Part shown: positions 18,138 to 26,777 of the stretch, in pieces
Position numbering within the stretch: position 1 is the first letter of the stretch
How the letters are laid out: each line of letters opens with the position of its first letter
Source: Paenibacillus ferrarius
Lineage (GTDB): Bacteria > Bacillota > Bacilli > Paenibacillales > NBRC-103111
Length of the DNA stretch: 64,000 nucleotides
NCBI RefSeq assembly: GCF_002027705.1
Contig: NZ_MBTG01000029.1
Coordinates: 1-64,000 of the forward strand
Direction: 5' to 3'
The notes under the pieces: generated by a model
Databases searched by the model: none
Seen by the model: only the letters and a program-made list of their open reading frames with translations
What the model was told of the DNA's origin: nothing
Position numbers and translations under genes: made by a program

Positions 18138-18220
18138 TTAGCTAACAAGGAAATTTAGAGGAGGAGCTTACATCGCGGCAACTCCTCTATTTCTTCATTT
18201 AAGCAACGGGGAGATTAGCA
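18138..18220 (+). repeat. Family A repeat, copy 11 (complete)
   Basis: Left box TTAGCTAACAAGGAAATTTA, hairpin AGAGGAG/CTCCTCT (18157-18188), right box TTTAAGCAACGGGGAGATTA. It lies 30 bp after the methyltransferase stop codon. Confidence 0.75.
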
Positions 18221-18373
18221 GTATGTATTGTTAAATTCGGCAATTCTAGTGAAACTCTATATGTTCTTATGTATGCTTTTAAGTATGAACGGCTTGCTAG
18301 CAGTTACTCAAAGGAGGCCAAGTTATTTCAAAAATCATACTTTTTAAAAGCATGGCTTACTTAATCATTACAG

Positions 18374-18880
18374 CTACTTGAAATCTTTATTATCCAGCAT
18401 AATTAATTGTGAATTTGAGTTTTTTGCGACTTGTTTTGTATGGTGGACGAGATTAATAATGTCTTGATATGCTTGTTTCGCTCCTACAACTAATAAAGGA
18501 ACGCCAATAAAGTCAATTTTTAGCCATCGTGAAAGCATCCCACCACATGTCATCGAAAAAGGTACGGTCGGAGAAGTATTAGATAAAATAATCTTTTCAT
18601 CGAGAGTCGCTTCTTCAATCAACATATCGATCAGATTAAATATGCCGGGAACTAGAATTTTAGACCTACCTCTGCCCATTGTATACACCTTATTGCCATC
18701 CTCATCCTTCCCGTGGAAGTAAAACTTTCCTCTGTCCTTGTACACCAACTTATTGAAATTGTGAGTATTCAATATTTCATTCTTCGAGGGCTCGTGAGTT
18801 TCGTTCAGCTTTTTCAGATGATAAGCTGCAGCTAACGCTGTAGTATGCGTTCCCCCGAAATCATTATAAATATAAATCAT
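18374..18880 (-). CDS. DUF3189 family protein
   Basis: The 168-aa product begins MIYIYNDFGGTHTTALAAAY, the start typical of DUF3189, which is found mainly in spore-forming Bacillota. The ATG at 18880 is preferred over 18910 since GGGGAGGG lies 7 bases upstream of it. Later segments TYPICAL of the family include LIEEATLDEKIILSNTSPTV and the Gly-rich MTCGGMLSRW. Its function is unknown. It is one of the few minus-strand genes in this repeat-rich region. Confidence 0.75.
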   Translation of the reverse strand: MIYIYNDFGGTHTTALAAAYHLKKLNETHEPSKNEILNTHNFNKLVYKDRGKFYFHGKDEDGNKVYTMGRGRSKILVPGIFNLIDMLIEEATLDEKIILSNTSPTVPFSMTCGGMLSRWLKIDFIGVPLLVVGAKQAYQDIINLVHHTKQVAKNSNSQLIMLDNKDFK

Positions 18881-19033
18881 CTTAAAACCCTCCCCTTTTA
18901 CAGTATGCATTATTATTTCCTATATTGTTCAACTAATACCAATGATTTGAAGTTGTGACGAAGAGATCAGGTAACGATTGGTAAGTTACCCCAATTAATT
19001 CGAAGATTAAATTACTTTGTCTTATGGAAGTTG

Positions 19034-19329
19034 CTAGCCGTACATTTTCTTTATCTTCTTAAAGAACCACAAATAGTAGCAGTAGGATAGTATTAGTGTG
19101 ATAGTGATAGAGATACAGCTCATATATCTTTAGGAAAATGAACATTGAATATGGCGCTTATTTCAGGGAAAACAAAAAACTCAAAGGTAAAACTTGCCTT
19201 GTATACAACACTAAGAAAACCAACGGGGTATTCAATTAATTCTCCTTCAACAACTAAAGAACCAAACAACCATGATGGGAGTTGCATGAACAAAAAACTT
19301 ACTTGTGCTTGAATTAATTTTTTCACCAA
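19034..19329 (-). pseudogene. Internally deleted membrane protein (CBO0543-like) remnant
   Basis: The first 69 codons encode hydrophobic segments with FMQLPSWLFGSLVVEGELIE and SFTFEFFVFPEISAIFNVHF, the pattern of CBO0543-type membrane proteins of Bacillota. The frame then stops at 19120. About 15-20 codons further on, another frame gives ITLILSYCYYLWFFKKIKKM and ends at 19034, which fits the C-terminus of the same family. The middle is missing, so this is a deletion derivative. The family assignment is from memory and tentative. Confidence 0.5.
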
Positions 19330-19381
19330 GTAATTGGACGGAGGCGAGGCATGGTTCGTAGATAGCAGTTTGGCGCCATAT

Positions 19382-19446
19382 GAACGCGAACGTTAGAAGG
19401 GCTGCCGCGTGGCAGCCCTTCACTCCATTAACGGAGAGTTTAATAA
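19382..19446 (+). repeat. Family A repeat, copy 12 (complete)
   Basis: A short left box GAACGCGAACGTTAG, a perfect hairpin AAGGGCTGCC-GCGT-GGCAGCCCTT (19397-19420), and right box CATTAACGGAGAGTTTAATA. Confidence 0.8.
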
Positions 19447-19487
19447 TAGCTGTTTTCTATCAACCTAAACCTAAATAATTTGTTATC

Positions 19488-19670
19488 ATGTTAGATAGTG
19501 AAGCAATTTTTGGGTTAACCTTAATACTTAGGAGGAAAACACGTTATGAGAGACGTTGGGAAGAGAACCAAAGTAAAGAAAGAGTCACTCTCTTAGCGTT
19601 TTATGAGACTAAGTTTGTAGGATGGGGACATGTTGTATACAAATCCAAATATCCTTATTTTGGCTCTTGA
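19488..19670 (+). pseudogene. N-terminal fragment of a GNAT acetyltransferase
   Basis: About 60 codons. The part RWEENQSKERVTLLAFYETK and FVGWGHVVYKSKYPYF matches the first strands of a GNAT protein, which then stops before the acetyl-CoA binding loop. The first 20 residues look out of frame. The rest of the gene is missing and an intact kinase-like gene starts 44 bp later. Confidence 0.5.
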
Positions 19671-19713
19671 AAGAAAATGCTTTCTCTAAGTCGGTAAGAT
19701 AGGGTGGTAAAAA

Positions 19714-20271
19714 ATGAAGTTCATACTTTTATTCGGTCCCCAGGCTGTAGGAAAGATGACAATTGGCCATGAACTAGAGAAAATCACGCCTTTGAAGTTG
19801 TTCCATAACCATCAGACGATTGAGTTGCTGCATCCTTATTTTGGCTTTGGACCTGAGATGTGGCGATTAGCAGATCTATTTCGCAAGGAAATCTTTGAGC
19901 AGATGTCTAAAAGCAATAGTGCCGGATTCATGTTTACATACGTTTGGGGGTTCGACTTACCAGCTGACTGGGAATTTGTTGATCAAATCTGTAACATCTT
20001 CGAATCCAAGGGGCATGAGGTATGTTTTGTAGAACTCGAGGCTGACATTGAGGAAAGGCTTGAGCGTAATAAGTCCCCTCATCGTTTACATCATAAGCCG
20101 ACGAAACGGGATGTCGAACGATCAGAAAAGGATTTAATTCATACGATGGAAAATCATCGGTTGAACTCATTACCTGGTGAGATCACAAGGAAAAACTATA
20201 TTCGAATTCAAACAACTAATCGAACACAAGAAGAGACCGCACTATTGGTTAAAGAACGATTTCAACTTTAG
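19714..20271 (+). CDS. P-loop kinase-like ATPase
   Basis: The 185-aa protein has an N-terminal Walker A motif GPQAVGKMT (residues 8-16) preceded by the strand KFILLF. It continues with FHNHQTIELLHPYFGFGPEM, FTYVWGFDLPADWEFV and the arginine-rich lid region ERLERNKSPHRLHHKPTKRD. The layout matches shikimate or adenylate-type small kinases often annotated as AAA family. The substrate is unknown. It is a single gene followed by a family A box. Confidence 0.82.
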   Translation: MKFILLFGPQAVGKMTIGHELEKITPLKLFHNHQTIELLHPYFGFGPEMWRLADLFRKEIFEQMSKSNSAGFMFTYVWGFDLPADWEFVDQICNIFESKGHEVCFVELEADIEERLERNKSPHRLHHKPTKRDVERSEKDLIHTMENHRLNSLPGEITRKNYIRIQTTNRTQEETALLVKERFQL

Positions 20272-20335
20272 GTTATAGTTTTCTGAGAGTAATATTTTAT
20301 AGTAAATCAACTACATAAAATAGCTGGACCGATTT

Positions 20336-20358
20336 ATTAAACTAAAGGGCATAATTGC
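20336..20358 (+). repeat. Family A repeat, copy 13 (right box only)
   Basis: The box TTAAACTAAAGGGCATAATT, close to the right boxes of copies 2, 3 and 20, lies 65 bp after the kinase-like gene. No hairpin is visible. Confidence 0.6.
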
Positions 20359-20507
20359 GAAACATTGTTGTCTTCGAAGAAAATTCAGATTTCCACTTGA
20401 CCCTTACGTAACGTAATGATTTATAGTGAACGTAAGAGTAGGACGAAACACTTGCCTACTGGCCATAAAATCGAACAACTAAATTCGAAATCAGAGGAGA
20501 AGCAAAC

Positions 20508-21077
20508 ATGAGAAAACTCGTATTGTTTATGCATGTGTCGCTGGACGGGTATGCGTCGGATTCGAACGGAGGACTAGATTGGATTCCGTACAACGAGGAA
20601 TTAGAGAAATACGCCGAGGAGGTCGTAGCCGAAGTCGGCTCTCCCGTATACGGACACACGACGTATCGGATGATGGAGAGCTACTGGCCCACGATGCTGG
20701 ACAATCCAAATGCGTCGGGGCACGATATAGAGCATGCCAAATGGCTGCAGGATGTTAAGAAGATCGTCATTTCCAGCTCGATGGACATTGTCGAATGGAA
20801 CAATACGATGCTGATCAAGGACAATATTGCAGAGGAAATCAAGGCGCTCAAGGAGCAGTCTGGCAAAAATCTCGTTATCTTCGGCAGTCCGGGGGCGGCG
20901 AAGACGTTGCTTGAGCTCGGCCTGATCGACGAATTCCTGCTGACGATTTGTCCGGTCATCTTGGGCGGCGGAAAATCGGTATTCCACGGCAACGGTGAGA
21001 AAATCAGGCTCAAGCTGCTGTCCAGCCGAACACTCAATTCGGGCATTATCGCGACCCGCTATGAGTTGGAGAAATAG
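20508..21077 (+). CDS. Dihydrofolate reductase family protein (RibD C-terminal domain)
   Basis: The 189-aa protein begins MRKLVLFMHVSLDGYASDSN, the standard start of the RibD-C/YwjB-like family. It continues with YGHTTYRMMESYWP, the NADPH-loop segment NLVIFGSPGAAKTLLELGLI and DEFLLTICPVILGGGKSVF. It is expected to be an NADPH-dependent reductase; the true substrate is unknown. GAGGAGA lies upstream of the ATG. The base composition is more GC-rich than its neighbours. Confidence 0.9.
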   Translation: MRKLVLFMHVSLDGYASDSNGGLDWIPYNEELEKYAEEVVAEVGSPVYGHTTYRMMESYWPTMLDNPNASGHDIEHAKWLQDVKKIVISSSMDIVEWNNTMLIKDNIAEEIKALKEQSGKNLVIFGSPGAAKTLLELGLIDEFLLTICPVILGGGKSVFHGNGEKIRLKLLSSRTLNSGIIATRYELEK

Positions 21078-21097
21078 CCGTGCCGTACAAGGTGTTC

Positions 21098-21178
21098 CAC
21101 TAACGAAAGAACGATAGCACGTACTGAACAGGCTGCCGGCATGCTGGCAGCCTGTTCAAGTAAAGGGGAGGTTAGTTA
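21098..21178 (+). repeat. Family A repeat, copy 14 (complete, strongest hairpin)
   Basis: Left box CACTAACGAAAGAACGATAG, a 12-bp perfect hairpin GAACAGGCTGCC / GGCAGCCTGTTC (21126-21157), right box AAGTAAAGGGGAGGTTAGTT. It is immediately downstream of the reductase gene and borders the foreign-looking segment. Confidence 0.85.
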
Positions 21179-21420
21179 CAAATAAAGGAAACAACACTTT
21201 TAGGGGCATTCATTCATCGAACCAACACAAGAGTTTAACGATGAAAATTATGAATGATCCGATCCACCCTGTTGCTCATGTGACAATACATTCATTCGTG
21301 TTACCTCCTTGTAGCCCTTCAGCGAGCTACTACTCAGGTGCGCGAATGTCGTCTTAGCGACGAGCAGGCTTACCCTCAGTGATTAGGTTCGCAGACGTGG
21401 CAATGGTGACAAGCTGTGGT
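21179..21420. other. Border of the GC-rich patch with a micro-ORF
   Basis: On the minus strand a perfect AAGGAGG (21310-21304) stands 8 bases before an ATG at 21295. It opens a 15-codon frame MNVLSHEQQGGSDHS ending at 21248. This may be the truncated start of a lost gene or a leader peptide. From about 21330 the base composition rises sharply in GC. Confidence 0.35.
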
Positions 21421-21860
21421 TAGGAGGCGTTTCCTCCGTAGTCTGTGTTCTTGTCGCGCCATACTGCGTGCGGGTGCGGATCCGAGAGGATGATGCCGCT
21501 GTGCATCTAGAACTCGATCCACACGGACGGGCCATCAATACGGATGTAGTCACTCGGTTTGCTCACGGAGGTCGAGCCCGAATAACCGACGTACGTGGAA
21601 TTGAGCTCACTTTTATAACCGGCAAGGAATATCGCGGCGTTTGCGTCGTCGATACTGCCGACATACGTCTCGATCACCGTTAGCAGCAGGGCCCTCTGGT
21701 CCTCGCTCAACTCGGAGCCCCGAATGCCCGCGGCTGTATTCGGGAACGCCCAGTCCTTGCCCGGCCCCAGCAAGAGGTCGCGGTACTTGCCGCGAAGCCT
21801 GGCAGCGGCTAACTGGTCATTATCCAAGGAGGCAAGCAGTGCCACGAAGGCTCTCTGCAA
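21421..21860 (-). pseudogene. Truncated DUF3500 gene with an internal stop, foreign-looking
   Basis: The minus strand encodes RAFVALLASLDNDQLAAARL, YRDLLLGPGKDWAFP, LTVIETYVGSIDDA and DYIRIDGPSVWIEF, the pattern of the C-terminal half of DUF3500 proteins, which I associate mostly with high-GC actinobacteria. A TAG at 21507-21509 interrupts it; the frame then continues as MHSGIILSDPHPHAVWRDKN and ends at 21421. The N-terminal part is missing and the break lies beside a truncated TetR gene. The region is much richer in GC than its surroundings. Confidence 0.65.
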
Positions 21861-21865
21861 TGACA

Positions 21866-22339
21866 ATGAAGGGCATCTCCGAGAGGGCCGGGGTATCTCG
21901 GCAGACGGTGTATCGTTGGTGGTCACACAAAGCGGAGATCCTGATCGAGGCCAGCGCAGCCGATGCGGAGGAGGAACTTGCTATTAGCCCCATAGGGGTT
22001 CCGTTGGACGACCTAACGGCTTATCTGGAAGTGCTCGTGCGCTTCCTTGCGCACTCATCGGCAGGCACCGCCTACCGAGCGCTCCTCGGCGAAGCGCAGC
22101 ACGACACCGCTGTGGCGGAACTGCTCTCCACAAAGGACCCGCTCGGCGACAGCGCTCGGGTCGTGATTGAGCGCGCGCTCGGGAAGGACACACTGCCAGT
22201 CCCGCTTGATCAGGCCACAGCCTTGCTGATCGGACCGAGCTTCTTCTGGATTCTGAGCGGACGCGATCCAGCGGGGCTTGTCCCGCTGGAACTGGCCGCA
22301 GACTTCATTCACGACCTCCAAGTGCGACAGTCGCGGTGA
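21866..22339 (+). pseudogene. Truncated TetR-family regulator, foreign-looking
   Basis: From ATG 21866 the frame gives the second half of a TetR DNA-binding domain (MKGISERAGVSRQTVYRWWS) and a full C-terminal domain (DDLTAYLEVLVRFLAHSSAG; LIGPSFFWILSGRD). The first helix and upstream residues are missing. The longer open frame from 21641 is antisense to the DUF3500 fragment and not meaningful. Codon use is GC-rich like the neighbouring DUF3500 piece. It may have been joined to it by a deletion near 21860. Confidence 0.65.
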
Positions 22340-22452
22340 ACGAGGCTCATCTCGGCGGCCGTGGCGACCCGCTCGGCCGCTGCCTGATGGCCCGGACAAT
22401 GTTGCATGGGAGATGGCACCCACACAATTTCATTACCGAACTTTAAATTAAG

Positions 22453-22476
22453 AAAGACGCCTGATGAGGCGTCTTT
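22453..22476 (+). terminator. Terminator-like hairpin after the GC-rich patch
   Basis: AAAGACGCC pairs with GGCGTCTTT around the loop TGATGA; CGCTCTTTTG follows. It marks the return to normal base composition. Confidence 0.55.
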
Positions 22477-22605
22477 CGCTCTTTTGATGATAAGGTGAAC
22501 CGTAACGTAATTAACGGTTAAATCTTTGAACGGCGGGGCTTTGGTAATGGAGGGGCCCAAAAGGTAAAAACTCCTTATCTCCATCTTCGGATACATGCAC
22601 GGAAG

Positions 22606-22631
22606 CGAAGGTCAACTGCCTTCGTTTTTTT
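22606..22631 (+). terminator. Intrinsic terminator
   Basis: CGAAGG/CCTTCG with the loop TCAACTG is followed by seven Ts. It insulates the YesM/YesN operon from upstream transcription. The stretch from 22477 to 22763 otherwise holds no gene that I can see. Confidence 0.75.
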
Positions 22632-22763
22632 GTTCAGTCATCCTCTCTGGTAACATAAATCCAATGTTCTAGAACGATTTGTTGCCCGACTCTTTCCATC
22701 CCTAAGCGCCTCCGTTATACTAAATTTATTAAACCTACGAGTATCAGAGAGAGGTAACTGAAC

Positions 22764-24575
22764 GTGAACAAAATAAACATATCGATACGTACCCAATTGA
22801 TTACTCTGTTTATATTTTTCGTCTGTATCCCTTTGCTTGTATTTGGTAAATTATGGTATGACAAATCCACTTTATTCATAGAGAAATCTGCTATCAATTT
22901 CAATGAACAGATTGTTAAACAAGTAAATGGACATTTGAATGATTATTTTCTTGAACTGGAGCGGACCACGTTTCCTCTGATTCTTCATCCGTTGATCCAG
23001 GAATTTATGACACTTACTCCGGAACAAACGTTTGAACGATTTATGATTACAAATAAAATTCAGAATGAGCTTTTGCAGCAGATTGTTTTCGGAAGGCCGG
23101 AAATGTATTCGTTTACAATTTTCTCGAATCAAGGACTTTCGGTTTCCAGTTTGGGCTCATCCATGGTGGAGAAGCGGTATCAGGCTTATTTGGACATGCC
23201 AAGCAGCGAGAACTACTCCCTTTTAGGCATTCGTTGGGAAGGCAATACGCCGCTTTTAACGATTATCCGCAAGTTTAAGGATGCATCGACATACCAAACA
23301 TCGGGCGTTTTGATTATTGACTTGAGGTTGAATGTCATATCTGAAATCGTAGATCAAATCGAGGTCGGCGATACAGGATTCTTATGGATTGCAGATGCGC
23401 AAGGACAGATGATTTATCATCCGGACAAAACGAAGATGGGGGCTAAAGCGCCTGATTGGTATTCCAAGCAAGTAAAGAATCTTGATAAAGGCGCGTTTAT
23501 CCATTCCGAGCACAATGTGAAAGATCTGCTGGTTTTTCATAAGTCATCCTATACAGATTGGATCATTGTCTCGCAGGTTCCAATTCATGAGTTAACCGCA
23601 GAGTTAATTTCTTTGCGTAATGTGACCATATGGGGAGGACTTGCTCTGGTGCTGCTAGTCATCATCATCATTGGCGGTTTCTCGCTATCGTTGACAAACG
23701 GACTTTCTAAGCTTCAGCGATTAATGCGGAGTGCGGAAAACGGCAACTTTTTTATAACGGCACCTGAACATCATGGGAATGAAGTGGGAAGCCTCTACCG
23801 GGGATTCAACAAAATGGTCCGCGAACTGCGCAGATTAATCGATGAAGTGCATACGTCTCAATTAAGGGAGAAAGAGCTCGTTATCAAACAGAGAGAATCC
23901 ATGTTGAAAGCGCTCCAATCGCAGATTAATCCCCATTTCCTATATAATACACTCGAAATGATCAATTCATACGCTATCGTAGAAGGTGTTGCTCCTATCA
24001 GCCGAATGTCTATTGCGCTTGCAGATTTGTTTCGGTATAGCATTAATGATTCGATGAAAATCGTTTATTTGCAGGATGAATTAGAGCATGTTCGCACGTA
24101 TTTAGAAATTCAAAAAGAACGATTTCCGTATTTGGATATTGATTTCGATGTCGATAAGCGTATGATAACGCATGCCAAAGCGGTAAGGTTAACGATTCAA
24201 CCGTTGGTGGAGAACAGCTTCCGGCATGGCTATGAGAAGCATCGGATGAAGCCGGTTTATATCGGGATCACGTGTGAACGAAATGAGAACGGTTACCTTT
24301 TGCGGATTATTGACAAGGGGCGAGGAATGAAGCGGGAAACGATGGATGCGTATAACGATTCTTTTATGAATGACACGAACACGTCATCTGGAGAAGCAGG
24401 TATGGACGAAGCCTTAACAAGCATAGGGCTCTGGAACGTGCATCAGCGGGTTCGCTTGTTGTTCGGTCCTCCATACGGTCTGCAAATTATACAATCAAAT
24501 GAGCAGGGGACTGTCATTCAAATGATGCTGCCGGGCGTTTCGGAGGAATCATCCAAGAGGGGAGAGGATCTGTAA
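22764..24575 (+). CDS. YesM-like sensor histidine kinase
   Basis: The 603-aa protein begins with an N-terminal membrane helix (residues about 12-30), a large extracytoplasmic Cache-type sensor region up to about 285, a second helix (WGGLALVLLVIIIIGGFSLS) and a HAMP linker. It then has the His-kinase motif ALQSQINPHFLYNTLEMI near residues 383-400 and a HATPase domain (LVENSFRHGY; GRGMKRETM). The start is GTG behind GAGAGAGG. YesM kinases sense sugars or their transport proteins. It overlaps the response regulator gene by one base. Confidence 0.93.
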   Translation: MNKINISIRTQLITLFIFFVCIPLLVFGKLWYDKSTLFIEKSAINFNEQIVKQVNGHLNDYFLELERTTFPLILHPLIQEFMTLTPEQTFERFMITNKIQNELLQQIVFGRPEMYSFTIFSNQGLSVSSLGSSMVEKRYQAYLDMPSSENYSLLGIRWEGNTPLLTIIRKFKDASTYQTSGVLIIDLRLNVISEIVDQIEVGDTGFLWIADAQGQMIYHPDKTKMGAKAPDWYSKQVKNLDKGAFIHSEHNVKDLLVFHKSSYTDWIIVSQVPIHELTAELISLRNVTIWGGLALVLLVIIIIGGFSLSLTNGLSKLQRLMRSAENGNFFITAPEHHGNEVGSLYRGFNKMVRELRRLIDEVHTSQLREKELVIKQRESMLKALQSQINPHFLYNTLEMINSYAIVEGVAPISRMSIALADLFRYSINDSMKIVYLQDELEHVRTYLEIQKERFPYLDIDFDVDKRMITHAKAVRLTIQPLVENSFRHGYEKHRMKPVYIGITCERNENGYLLRIIDKGRGMKRETMDAYNDSFMNDTNTSSGEAGMDEALTSIGLWNVHQRVRLLFGPPYGLQIIQSNEQGTVIQMMLPGVSEESSKRGEDL

Positions 24576-25639
24576 TGTATAAAGTACTTATTGTCGATGA
24601 CGAGCACATGATCAAAAGAAGCCTGTACAAAATGGTCTCAGAAAGCGAGCACGGTTTTACCGTAGTTGGCGAGGCGGAAGACGGGCAGGAGGCATTGGAA
24701 CTTATTAGCCAAACGCAGCCGGATCTAGTCATTACGGATATTAGCATGCCGACTATGGATGGGCTTGAGCTCATCAAGGAATGCAGAAATCGCCAATTGG
24801 CATGCGAGATTGTGATTCTTTCCGGTTATGGGGAGTTTGAATATGCCCGGCAAGCGCTTCATTCGGATGTTGGAGAGTATTTGCTAAAGCCTATCCGGCC
24901 GGATGTACTGGATAACGTCCTGAGAACGGTGCGTGAAAAGCTCGACTTGAAACAAAAAGCGCTGCTGGAAAGAAGCAATTGGATTTGGTCTTGCAAAACA
25001 ATGGGTATCCGCATAGCAAGCTTGATGTGGGATTTGGATGAAAAAGAAATTCAACAGGAACTGATCAGCGTTCATCGTACATATAAGGAACAGTCGGGAG
25101 ATACCACTTTGTTCAAGCATCTTTGTTATGAATTGCTGACGTTTATCGAGAAAGAATTAGAGCAACGCACGGGGAGCGGAGGAATGATTAATCAGACCGA
25201 ATCTGCCAGATTTTACGCGGTGATGGATGCGGCTGAAGCATGTCGTTTGTTAGAAGTAAGCATTATGGAACATGTGAAGGCTATCCAAAGCAAGCGAAAG
25301 CATGGCGCCTCACAAGGCATCAAAACGGCCGTTGCCTTTATTGAGCAGAATTACATGGAAGAGGATTTATCCTTGCAAGTAGTTGCAGAACGGATGCATA
25401 TCTCTTTATCCTATGCTAGCCAGTCTTTCAAAGAGACAATGGGCGTCGGTTTTACGCAATATTTGACCGGTCTTCGTATGGAGAAAGCGAAGGAAGTGCT
25501 TCTTCAGGACCCGAACTGCAAAACGTACGAAGTGGCGACTGCGGTAGGATATAGCGATTATCCGCATTTTACGAAAACCTTTAAAAAGCATTTCGGCTAT
25601 TCACCGAGGGAGTATAGAAAGAGAATAGGACTCGACTAG
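24575..25639 (+). CDS. YesN-like response regulator with AraC DNA-binding domain
   Basis: The 354-aa protein has an N-terminal receiver domain with VDDEH (acidic pocket), the phosphoacceptor D55 in LVITDISMPTMDGLEL, and K105 in EYLLKPIRP. A linker follows, then a C-terminal AraC-type double helix-turn-helix (LSLQVVAERMHISLSYASQS; YEVATAVGYSDYPHFTKTFK). It should activate the ABC transporter genes that follow after a terminator, as in other YesN/Lpl-type loci. Confidence 0.95.
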   Translation: MYKVLIVDDEHMIKRSLYKMVSESEHGFTVVGEAEDGQEALELISQTQPDLVITDISMPTMDGLELIKECRNRQLACEIVILSGYGEFEYARQALHSDVGEYLLKPIRPDVLDNVLRTVREKLDLKQKALLERSNWIWSCKTMGIRIASLMWDLDEKEIQQELISVHRTYKEQSGDTTLFKHLCYELLTFIEKELEQRTGSGGMINQTESARFYAVMDAAEACRLLEVSIMEHVKAIQSKRKHGASQGIKTAVAFIEQNYMEEDLSLQVVAERMHISLSYASQSFKETMGVGFTQYLTGLRMEKAKEVLLQDPNCKTYEVATAVGYSDYPHFTKTFKKHFGYSPREYRKRIGLD

Positions 25640-25672
25640 GACCTTGAGAACCTGCAAGGTCTTTTCTTTTTT
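25640..25672 (+). terminator. Intrinsic terminator after the response regulator
   Basis: GACCTTG (25640-25646) pairs with CAAGGTC (25655-25661), followed by TTTTCTTTTTTT. It separates the two-component genes from the transport operon, which must have its own promoter. Confidence 0.8.
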
Positions 25673-25745
25673 TAAAATGCCCTATATTTTAAAAAGTCAC
25701 AGAAAAAAGCACAAATTTATTAAATAAATAACATGTACGTTGCGA

Positions 25746-25761
25746 ATGAAAGCGATTACGA
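25746..25761. promoter_or_regulatory. cre-like site (catabolite control)
   Basis: ATGAAAGCGATTACGA matches the CcpA consensus WTGNAANCGNWNNCWW with one mismatch. It lies just upstream of the sugar ABC transporter operon, where catabolite repression is expected. The match alone is modest evidence. Confidence 0.4.
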
Positions 25762-25796
25762 TTAGGGTATCAAAAGTTAAGACATGGAGGAGTCAT

Positions 25797-26759
25797 ATGG
25801 CCGAGATCAATCTAGCGGAAATGGACAGCGCAAGTTATCGAGTCCCCATTGTCCCGCACAGCAAGAAGAGGTACCTGCTCAAGAATTGGCAAATCTATTC
25901 CATGATTTTGCCTGGAATCTTGTTCTTTATCATCTTTCGATATATCCCTCTAGCTGGAAGCATCATTGCGTTTCAAGATTACAATGTATTTTCGGGGCTC
26001 TGGGGCAGCAAGTTTGTCGGGTTCAAGCATTTTGAGGCGTTGTTTACGTATCCGGAATTTTTTAGTATTTTACGCAACACGATACTGATTAGTTTATATC
26101 AACTCATTTTCGGATTTCCCGCGCCTATTATTTTGGCGCTGCTTTTAAATGAAGTACGCAAGATGATGTTTAAGCGGGTCGTTCAGACAGTCATTTATTT
26201 GCCTCATTTTCTTTCATGGGTCATCGTCGGTGGCCTCGTAATTAACTTTTTGTCTCCCAACTATGGCATTATTAATCAACTGCTCGGTGATTTTGGCATT
26301 GAGAAAATATTTTTCATGCAAGAGCCGGGATATTTTCGAAGCATTGTCGTCATTTCGGGGATATGGAAGGAAGTCGGTTGGAGCACGATCATTTATTTGG
26401 CGGCTGTTGCAGGTATCAATTCAGAGCTTTATGAAGCTGCGGATATGGATGGAGCCAGTAAATTCCGGCAAGTATTCAGTGTTACTTTACCGGCGTTGAT
26501 GCCAACGATTATGGTTCTGCTTCTGCTTCGAATCGGTCATATTCTAGATTTGGGTTTTGAACAAATTTATATTCTGCTTAATCCGCTAGTCAAAGACACA
26601 GGGAATATTATCGACACTTACATCTATGAAGTGGGTTTGCTAGGTTCGCAATTTAGCTACACTACCGCAATCGGTATTTTCAAGTCTGCCATTGGTCTGA
26701 TTCTAATAGTAGGCGCTAATCAACTTAGCAAGAAATTAACCGGCAATTCATTATTCTGA
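25797..26759 (+). CDS. Carbohydrate ABC transporter permease (LplB-like)
   Basis: ATG 25797 is chosen because GGAGGAG stands 5-6 bases before it, giving 320 aa. Six membrane helices are expected, beginning near WQIYSMILPGILFFIIF. The EAA loop that contacts the ATPase is EAADMDGASKFRQVFSVTLP near residue 225. LplB-type permeases import oligosaccharides in Paenibacillus and Bacillus. No ATPase gene is present here; such systems share an MsmX-type ATPase encoded elsewhere. Confidence 0.93.
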   Translation: MAEINLAEMDSASYRVPIVPHSKKRYLLKNWQIYSMILPGILFFIIFRYIPLAGSIIAFQDYNVFSGLWGSKFVGFKHFEALFTYPEFFSILRNTILISLYQLIFGFPAPIILALLLNEVRKMMFKRVVQTVIYLPHFLSWVIVGGLVINFLSPNYGIINQLLGDFGIEKIFFMQEPGYFRSIVVISGIWKEVGWSTIIYLAAVAGINSELYEAADMDGASKFRQVFSVTLPALMPTIMVLLLLRIGHILDLGFEQIYILLNPLVKDTGNIIDTYIYEVGLLGSQFSYTTAIGIFKSAIGLILIVGANQLSKKLTGNSLF

Positions 26760-26777
26760 GGAAGGGGGATTCGTTTC

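Noticed and set aside
10803..21178. Classical integron attC sites
   Set aside because: The boxes do not form the standard R''-L''-L'-R' complementary pairs with GTTRRRY ends, and no integrase gene is in the window. Only the cassette-like layout is similar.
21641..21865. N-terminal extension of the TetR frame
   Set aside because: It is antisense to the DUF3500 fragment and is Pro/Arg/Ser-rich, as antisense GC-rich frames are.
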